Shown: piece by piece, positions 59,106 through 64,000 of the stretch
Numbering within the stretch: the stretch's first letter is position 1
Layout of the letters: each line of letters starts with the position of its first letter
Source of the DNA: JAWCMQ01 sp039091255
GTDB taxonomy: Archaea > Aenigmatarchaeota > Aenigmatarchaeia > GW2011-AR5 > JACRAC01
NCBI GenBank assembly: GCA_039091255.1
Contig: JAWCMQ010000001.1
Span: 124,001-188,000, forward strand
Length of the DNA stretch: 64,000 nucleotides
Reading direction: 5' to 3'
Position numbers and translations under genes: made by a program
The notes under the pieces: generated by a model
Database searches by the model: none
The model's input: only the letters and a program-made list of their open reading frames with translations
Told to the model about the DNA's origin: nothing

Positions 59106-59372
59106 ATGGCAAAGCACAAATCACTCCTAATGACATACATCAAGAGGAAGCATGCCCACGAATCAGCGAGCGCGCTATTCACGCTTACAGTCCTTGTTAT
59201 GCTCATCGCGGCCCTCGCAGCACCGGCTCTAATGCTGCCGCAAATTGGGTCGCAGCACAATGTGTACCCTTCGACAGGACTTGCAAGCGGGCAATCAGAA
59301 GCGCTTGTTGCCATATGGCTGCTTGTGCTTGTTCTGCTCCTGCCGGTAGAAATGGCCCTGAGAAAAAGATAA
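59106..59372 (+). CDS. Small membrane protein, two helices
   Basis: 88 residues, two membrane segments (LFTLTVLVMLIAALAAPALM and LVAIWLLVLVLLLPVEMAL) with a basic N-terminus and KR end. A good TATA box supports a real leaderless gene. No family recognised. It converges on secY. Confidence 0.62.
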   Translation: MAKHKSLLMTYIKRKHAHESASALFTLTVLVMLIAALAAPALMLPQIGSQHNVYPSTGLASGQSEALVAIWLLVLVLLLPVEMALRKR

Positions 59373-59411
59373 GCTGCAGCGCTATTTCTTAGCATCGCGT
59401 GCTGCGCAAGC

Positions 59412-60956
59412 TCATTCGAAGAATCCGCGCAGTGCCGGATGCATCTCTTCAGCATACCTAGCAGCGATAATCTCGTAGAAATTGTAGATTATCATCACCG
59501 TCAGCAGTATCCCTGTGCCTGTTCCGATGGCATTCGTCAAGTCGGCGAATGCAGCCAGCCCACCGACGGTCAGTCCTCCCAGTACCGCCAACGTCGGAAT
59601 GTATCGGTTGAGTATCTCGCGTATTATGCGCGGGTCGCGCCTGAAGCCCGGAATTTGCAATCCAAGTTCCTCTATCTGGCCGGCAACAGATTCAGCATCC
59701 ATGCCCGATGTCGTGACCCATATCACCGAGAATATCACGCAGAAAAGCATGAAGAACGCAAGGTAGCCGACTACGCGAACTACATCCATTGGCAATGGCA
59801 GGCCGACCGTCACCATCGTAAGCGCAAACGCTGCCGCAAAGCCCATTGCGGCGGACATGGCAGTTATCCTGCCGACTTTTGGCATTTTCCTGTAAAAGGC
59901 TGCAAACGAGCCTGCGAAGGTTATGCCAAGCCACACGAGCATGAATAGCTGCACCGAAACGTTGTTGGGAGCGGAAAGGAAGTACATCAAGCCATCGACT
60001 GGTTGTCCGTGTTGGTCGAAAGTCCCGAGTATGGGAATCCCCCGATTCGAGAGCATCGAACCTGCAAGCATAAGGTTGGCTAGTAGCGCGGCGGTGAGTA
60101 TGACAGGCATGTTAGACGTGTATACGAACTTCAGGGGCCATCGCCTTCCGAAGCCGCGGATAGACGTGAAGGCGAGCGGGATGTCGACGCGTATCGCCTG
60201 TATATAGATGACGACAAAAAACACGACGAGCGTTGCGGCAAGCGGCAGCAGTGTAAGCCATGCCTGGTTAAGCTCACCCAGCCTGAGGTATCCTATGGCC
60301 GCGGGTATCATGCCGGCAGGCACATCCGCACCCGGAGGCGTCAGCGGATTCAGCGCGCGCACGAATATCGTCTTTGTCACGCCTGCCGCTATAAATAGTG
60401 ACACGCCGGAGCCTATGCCCCACTTGGACACAACCTCATCCATAAGCAGAACGATGATGCCGCCGGCAGCAAGTTGCCCGACTAGCAGCGCAATCATGCC
60501 AAGCGAGCGGTCTGCCGGCGCAACGACGCCGAAATTTATGTAGGCCCATGCCTCGAATAGAGCAAAGAATATCGTCAGCAGTTTTTGGACGCCCATGAAG
60601 CGTGCGCGGCCTTGTTTGGTCTTCATATCCCACGGGATGATCCCGGAGCCGACAAGAAGCTGGAGTATGATCGAAGCCGTGACTATGGGCCCGATGCCAA
60701 GCGTCATCAGCGTCCCCAACCTCGAGCCAAGCACCATTTCGAGAAACGTAAAGCGCTCGATTTCAGCGGCTGTGACGCCATAAACTGTGATTTGGCCAAG
60801 CACAAGGAATAGCAGAAGTATAGCTCCTGTCCACATGAGCCTCTGCTTGAAGCTTAGATGAACTTTCGGTTCGGCTATCGCTGGCAAGCGCTGCACAATC
60901 CTGTCAATGATGCTAGCGCGAACAGCTTCGCCTTCGCCTAGGACCTGGTCAGCCAT
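59412..60956 (-). CDS. secY: Preprotein translocase subunit SecY
   Basis: Channel of the Sec translocon, 514 residues and ten membrane helices. The N-terminal cytoplasmic segment includes PKVHLSFKQRLMWTGAILLLFL. The archaeal plug region with FLEMVLGSRLGTLMTLGIGPIVTASIILQLL and the loop GIGSGVSLFI are as expected. The start overlaps the end of L15 by 8 nt, as usual at the end of the spc operon. Needed to export the large surface proteins in this window. Confidence 0.96.
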   Translation of the reverse strand: MADQVLGEGEAVRASIIDRIVQRLPAIAEPKVHLSFKQRLMWTGAILLLFLVLGQITVYGVTAAEIERFTFLEMVLGSRLGTLMTLGIGPIVTASIILQLLVGSGIIPWDMKTKQGRARFMGVQKLLTIFFALFEAWAYINFGVVAPADRSLGMIALLVGQLAAGGIIVLLMDEVVSKWGIGSGVSLFIAAGVTKTIFVRALNPLTPPGADVPAGMIPAAIGYLRLGELNQAWLTLLPLAATLVVFFVVIYIQAIRVDIPLAFTSIRGFGRRWPLKFVYTSNMPVILTAALLANLMLAGSMLSNRGIPILGTFDQHGQPVDGLMYFLSAPNNVSVQLFMLVWLGITFAGSFAAFYRKMPKVGRITAMSAAMGFAAAFALTMVTVGLPLPMDVVRVVGYLAFFMLFCVIFSVIWVTTSGMDAESVAGQIEELGLQIPGFRRDPRIIREILNRYIPTLAVLGGLTVGGLAAFADLTNAIGTGTGILLTVMIIYNFYEIIAARYAEEMHPALRGFFE

Positions 60957-61443
60957 TCTTTATCACGCAAGAACGATGCTGCGCCTCCTTTCCGCTCATG
61001 CTTTCAGATTCGCTGCCTCCGGCGCCTGAAACAATAAGCTTTCCGCCTGAGGCTTTCACTGCAGCGGCTGCTCCTTTCGATGCACGCGCGACTTTTATTT
61101 CCAGCGGGCGCGAGAGTTTCCCACGCCCCAGCAGCTTTGTGTAGCCGAGTGCTGAAAGGTCTATCTCTTTCTTGCCAGATTTCTCCGCGAACTTGTCAAC
61201 ATCATCAAGGTTTATCACAACGTCCTCCGTCAAAACAGCTGCTGGAGGCTTGAACCCACGATACCCAAAGTGGTGCGGCGCATACTTGTAGACATAAGAT
61301 CGCTTGTGCTTCGTCGAACCTGCCCATCCCTTGCCCCCATGGCTTCCTTTTCCGCGGTGCTTCTTTTTCCCGCCATAGCCAGCGCCTCCTTGGCCGCGCA
61401 TCTGCCTTATGCGCGGCTCAGGGCGAGGCAATCTTTTGACCAT
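60949..61443 (-). CDS. rpl15: 50S ribosomal protein L15 (uL15)
   Basis: 164 residues. The Gly/Lys-rich N-terminus RQMRGQGGAGYGGKKKHRGKGSHGG and GWAGSTKHKRSY are typical of archaeal uL15. The C-terminus ends with a Ser/Glu-rich tail (GGSESESMSGKEAQH). It lies between L30 and SecY in spc operon order. Confidence 0.94.
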   Translation of the reverse strand: MVKRLPRPEPRIRQMRGQGGAGYGGKKKHRGKGSHGGKGWAGSTKHKRSYVYKYAPHHFGYRGFKPPAAVLTEDVVINLDDVDKFAEKSGKKEIDLSALGYTKLLGRGKLSRPLEIKVARASKGAAAAVKASGGKLIVSGAGGSESESMSGKEAQHRSCVIKNG

Positions 61444-61459
61444 ATCTCGAACACCCGCT

Positions 61460-61852
61460 TCACATCATTCGCTTTACGAGTTCGTTTATGTCTGCTCCTC
61501 GGTAGCCAAGATCGCCGTTGGGCCAGTTGAGCTTCACTGATGTGAGCCCGCCAGCAGGCGGCTTCAGCCCAAAGCCACCCCTTGCGATGCGCTCCCCTAG
61601 CGCGGCCAACGTCTCAGCGGACGGTTCGCCCCAAGCTACAAAGTTCTCTACTTTTTTAATCATGCCGAGCGTAACCGGCTTGCGCTCGAGAACTGCTCCC
61701 CAATACCTGCGCTTCAAGCCGAGCATTTGCATCGTATCCTCGATTTCACCCTTCACGCCGACTTCCCCGCGCAACCTTATCACGAGTATTCTGCCAGTCT
61801 CTTCGGATTTGGCCGGGGTGCCTGCTTCTTTCTTTTTGGTCATCACCATCAC
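61460..61852 (-). CDS. rpl30: 50S ribosomal protein L30 (uL30)
   Basis: 130 residues. The core ILVIRLRGEVGVKGEIEDTMQMLGLKRRY is the family's N-terminal signature. A Lys/Glu/Ala-rich extension of about 20 residues precedes it. The start overlaps the S5 stop by 4 nt, indicating translational coupling. Confidence 0.93.
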   Translation of the reverse strand: MMVMTKKKEAGTPAKSEETGRILVIRLRGEVGVKGEIEDTMQMLGLKRRYWGAVLERKPVTLGMIKKVENFVAWGEPSAETLAALGERIARGGFGLKPPAGGLTSVKLNWPNGDLGYRGADINELVKRMM

Positions 61853-62667
61853 TCTTCGACCTCAACGCCGCCTTCCAGTTCAGGCCGAGCAATGACATCT
61901 TCCTTCTTTGGCTTTTCTGCAAGCTCAGCTGCGATTTCCTCCAGCTCTTTGGCCTCGAGTTCGGCGGTCTCGTCTTTTTCCCTCTTTTCCTCGCCTGCGA
62001 GTTCGACAGGCGCTTTCACATCAGGCAAGTCCAGCTTCATGCGGTTCATCGATTTCAGCGCATCGTACAATGCCCATGCATAATTATATCGCGTCCGCGA
62101 CTGGCCCTCTGTTTGAGACCATATGTCACGTATCCCTGCAAGCCTCACAATCTTCTTGCCCTCATCCGCTATGCAAAGCCCTACGCCTGTCGGAGCCGGG
62201 AAAAGCTTGATGAATACCGATCCTCTTTTTCCTGATGCAACAACCGGTATAGAATGCCCTTGTTTGCACCTGCACTCCCATGAACCGCAGCCAAGCTTTA
62301 TCGGAATGATGTTCAGCTTCGCGGCATCGGTAGCCTTGCTGATGGCGATGCTGTGCTCATTCGATGTGGCTTTGCCCAAGCCAACGTAACCGAGGCTTCC
62401 GACGGCAACAAGCGCCGAAATCTTATAGCGCCTGCCTGAGCGGTGCATGCGCGCAGTCCTGCGCGTGGATGTTCGCGTAATGCCTCCACCCTTGCCCGGT
62501 GAGCCTCCGAAAAACAGCACTTCAGACTTGAGGTTGGGAAGGAGCTTGTCCACTATCCAAGGCTCGCGTATCTTCTGGCCCGTCGAAAATATCTGCTCAA
62601 TGCTTGTTATTTCGCCAGCTAGCACTTTCTTTCCAAGTTCTGTTCTTGCTTTTAACTCGTATACCAT
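61849..62667 (-). CDS. rps5: 30S ribosomal protein S5 (uS5)
   Basis: 272 residues. The double-stranded RNA-binding-like N-terminal part has TRTSTRRTARMHRSGRRYKISALVAVG and GYVGLGKATSNEH. An acidic Glu/Lys-rich tail of about 50 residues (EKREKDETAELEAKE ...) is longer than in most archaea. The cysteine-containing segment CGSWECRCKQGHS is typical of archaeal/eukaryotic S5. Confidence 0.94.
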   Translation of the reverse strand: MVYELKARTELGKKVLAGEITSIEQIFSTGQKIREPWIVDKLLPNLKSEVLFFGGSPGKGGGITRTSTRRTARMHRSGRRYKISALVAVGSLGYVGLGKATSNEHSIAISKATDAAKLNIIPIKLGCGSWECRCKQGHSIPVVASGKRGSVFIKLFPAPTGVGLCIADEGKKIVRLAGIRDIWSQTEGQSRTRYNYAWALYDALKSMNRMKLDLPDVKAPVELAGEEKREKDETAELEAKELEEIAAELAEKPKKEDVIARPELEGGVEVEE

Positions 62668-62728
62668 TCGGCTTCACCGCAAGCTAGCCCGTCCTCGCAT
62701 GCTTTGAAGGAGAGCTGATTTTGCGAAA

Positions 62729-63301
62729 TCATCCTTTAAACATAGCCTCGATTTTTGCTTTAACCTCCTCAAAGTTCTTAACTATGCTTTCGGCCTCTGA
62801 TTTGCCGAATTGCCTGGTGTGCGCCTGCGACCCCTTAAGCTTGCTTGCCCATGCAGCGATGTGCTCTCCGCGAATGCGCGCATCATCTGGCAGGTTTGCA
62901 TCACTCGCTGGCACGTCCATCCCCGCATCCTTGGCACCCTTAACAACCGCATATAACGCATTGCCCTTTGTCGAAGCCTGCAACCCTATGTCGAGCACGG
63001 CTTTTGTGATGCCCGCCTTCATAGCTTTGTGCCCAATCAGAAATCCTGTGAGATAGGACGCAGGGATGCTTCCGCAATGGCATTTCCATCCCAATTTCTT
63101 GAGGCTGCTCGAAATCTCTTCTAGCAGCGTCCTGTCTCCGTCTTCAGCGTATCGCACAATCTGCGCGTGAATATTGTCATTTCCGCGTCTTACGACAAGC
63201 CTAGGCAGGCCTGATTTCAACAAAGCGAGCCTGGCACGGTAATTAGTCCGTCTTAGCAGTCGACGCTTGAACGGCATCCTTTGGCCTGGCTTAAGCCTCA
63301 T
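62729..63301 (-). CDS. rpl18: 50S ribosomal protein L18 (uL18)
   Basis: 190 residues from ATG 63301 (MRLKPGQRMPFKRR). 5S rRNA-binding protein with RTNYRARLALLKSGLPRLVVRRGNDNIHAQIV and the C-terminal KGAKDAGMDVPASDANLPDDARIRG. It overlaps the end of L19e by 11 nt. The gap to S5 (62668-62728) holds no gene. Confidence 0.93.
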   Translation of the reverse strand: MRLKPGQRMPFKRRLLRRTNYRARLALLKSGLPRLVVRRGNDNIHAQIVRYAEDGDRTLLEEISSSLKKLGWKCHCGSIPASYLTGFLIGHKAMKAGITKAVLDIGLQASTKGNALYAVVKGAKDAGMDVPASDANLPDDARIRGEHIAAWASKLKGSQAHTRQFGKSEAESIVKNFEEVKAKIEAMFKG

Positions 63302-63827
63302 TTTTCGATTCACCTGCCACTTTTGTGCGACTAACTGTTTCGGTTGCGTGCTTCTTTTTTGCAGCTTTTTCCCTTGCCTCAACAGGCGCCTTTGTGAGCT
63401 CCTCCACGCACGCCTTTATGTGCGCCCGAGAGCGGAAATAGCCGCCACCTGATTTTCTGTACATCTGTTTGTACGTCTTCTTGTCGATCTTGCCGCTGAT
63501 GAGCAATTCTTTAAGCATTGCCCGCTGCGCGCGTATGGCGTTCATCCACGCAGATTTGCGCCTGAAACGCGCGCCAAGGGCGCCCTTGCGCGAGCCTTTG
63601 CCTTTGCGCCTGCCGGCGCGCTTTTGCTCAGCAATGTAGCGCGCACGACTTCTGCTTACGCCTGATTTTGGCTCTTCGCGTATCACTCCGCTGCCGATTA
63701 GGCGACGCACGTCAGCTGCTGTTATCGCTTGCGCAATCTCGCCAAGCTTGGCCGGATCCATCCATATGCGGGATTTGCCGCATTTCAATATCTTCGCCGC
63801 AAGGCGGCGCTGTGCTGCGACTTCCAC
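63291..63827 (-). CDS. rpl19e: 50S ribosomal protein L19e
   Basis: 178 residues. The start is GTG 63827 (VEVAAQRRLAAKILKCG), matching the family N-terminus and preceded by AGGTGA with 7 nt spacing; the upstream in-frame ATG at 63947 belongs to the L32e tail region. Core motifs are SRIWMDPAKLGEIAQAITAADVRRLI and GRRKGKGSRKGALGAR. A Lys/Ala/Glu-rich C-terminal tail follows. Confidence 0.92.
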   Translation of the reverse strand: MEVAAQRRLAAKILKCGKSRIWMDPAKLGEIAQAITAADVRRLIGSGVIREEPKSGVSRSRARYIAEQKRAGRRKGKGSRKGALGARFRRKSAWMNAIRAQRAMLKELLISGKIDKKTYKQMYRKSGGGYFRSRAHIKACVEELTKAPVEAREKAAKKKHATETVSRTKVAGESKNEA

Positions 63828-63834
63828 CCTCAAA

Positions 63835-64000
63835 TCACCTTGCTGATTCGGCTTTTGGTTCTGGCTCCGACTTCGGTGCCTTTTCGGAACGTGCTTTCGC
63901 TGCCGGCTTTGCTTCTTTTTCAGGTGCCCTCTCCGCTTCCGCTCCACTCGCCCCGCCTGCAGCCTGGGCTCCTGCCTTAGCGCGCTCAGCCCGCTGGCGC
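63835..64000 (-). CDS. rpl32e: C-terminal tail of probable L32e (cut by window end)
   Basis: 54 residues of Ala/Lys/Glu/Pro-rich sequence (ERAKAGAQAAGG ... KSEPEPKAESAR) ending in TGA at 63835-63837. The sequence itself is low in complexity and not diagnostic. Position directly before L19e in the spc operon is that of L32e in archaea, so the name rests on gene order. The folded domain lies beyond base 64000. Confidence 0.55.
   Translation of the reverse strand, partial: RQRAERAKAGAQAAGGASGAEAERAPEKEAKPAAKARSEKAPKSEPEPKAESAR

Overview
The window is archaeal. It carries archaeal/eukaryotic-type ribosomal proteins (S8e, L37e, L21e, L19e), an LSm protein, RNA polymerase subunit F (Rpb4), TFS, Pus10, a class I lysyl-tRNA synthetase, PEP synthase, SepF and a Lon-like membrane protease. 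Many genes have a TATA box about 25-30 nt before the start codon, so they are probably leaderless. Three runs of exactly 99 N show a scaffolded draft, probably metagenomic. The intron-riddled tRNA genes and the very large cysteine-rich secreted proteins suggest a DPANN archaeon, perhaps Micrarchaeota/ARMAN-like. That lineage call is an inference, not shown here.

Layout. 1-3 kb: dTMP kinase end, aspartate-semialdehyde dehydrogenase, LSm-L37e-S8e, a tyrosine phosphatase. 3-6.6 kb: a 1186-residue surface protein. 6.7-25 kb: tRNA-Lys, then housekeeping genes (TrpRS, TFS, an NreA-like repair protein, ferredoxin, a PRTase, a fused GMP synthase, a P-type ATPase, RNase Z, a DEAD helicase, AspRS, RNase HII). 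25-29 kb: initiator tRNA-Met, a VIT-type transporter, ROK kinase, an orphan long-form HisG. 29-35 kb: a surface-glycosylation cluster (GT2, an Agl23-like GT-C, another GT-C, a flippase-like protein). 35-45 kb: Pus10-L21e-RpoF, DUF655, site-2 protease, LysRS, PEP synthase. 45-51 kb: tRNA-Leu, TspO, tRNA-Glu, ZIP transporter, THUMP protein, Lon-like protease, SepF, a PD-(D/E)XK nuclease, a histone-fold protein, dCMP deaminase. 51-58.8 kb: accessory envelope genes (lipoprotein, M48 protease, RDD protein, a cysteine-rich HExxH protein of about 1000 residues, membrane proteins). 58.8-64 kb: tRNA-Gly, then SecY and the distal spc ribosomal operon (L15, L30, S5, L18, L19e, end of L32e) on the minus strand.

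The most striking content is in the tRNA genes. All five are interrupted, by 11 predicted introns: D-loop (3), anticodon stem (2), anticodon loop 37/38 (4), variable arm (1) and T-loop (1). At least seven of the introns share sequence, including blocks of 31 and 22 identical bases between the tRNA-Lys and tRNA-Glu introns. This points to an intron family that has spread between tRNA genes and between positions. tRNA-Leu(UAG) appears to carry four introns in a 357-nt gene. The second candidate for new biology is the predicted exported protein at 54.35-57.36 kb, which has two families of cysteine repeats, a hydrophobic segment and a C-terminal zinc-peptidase motif.
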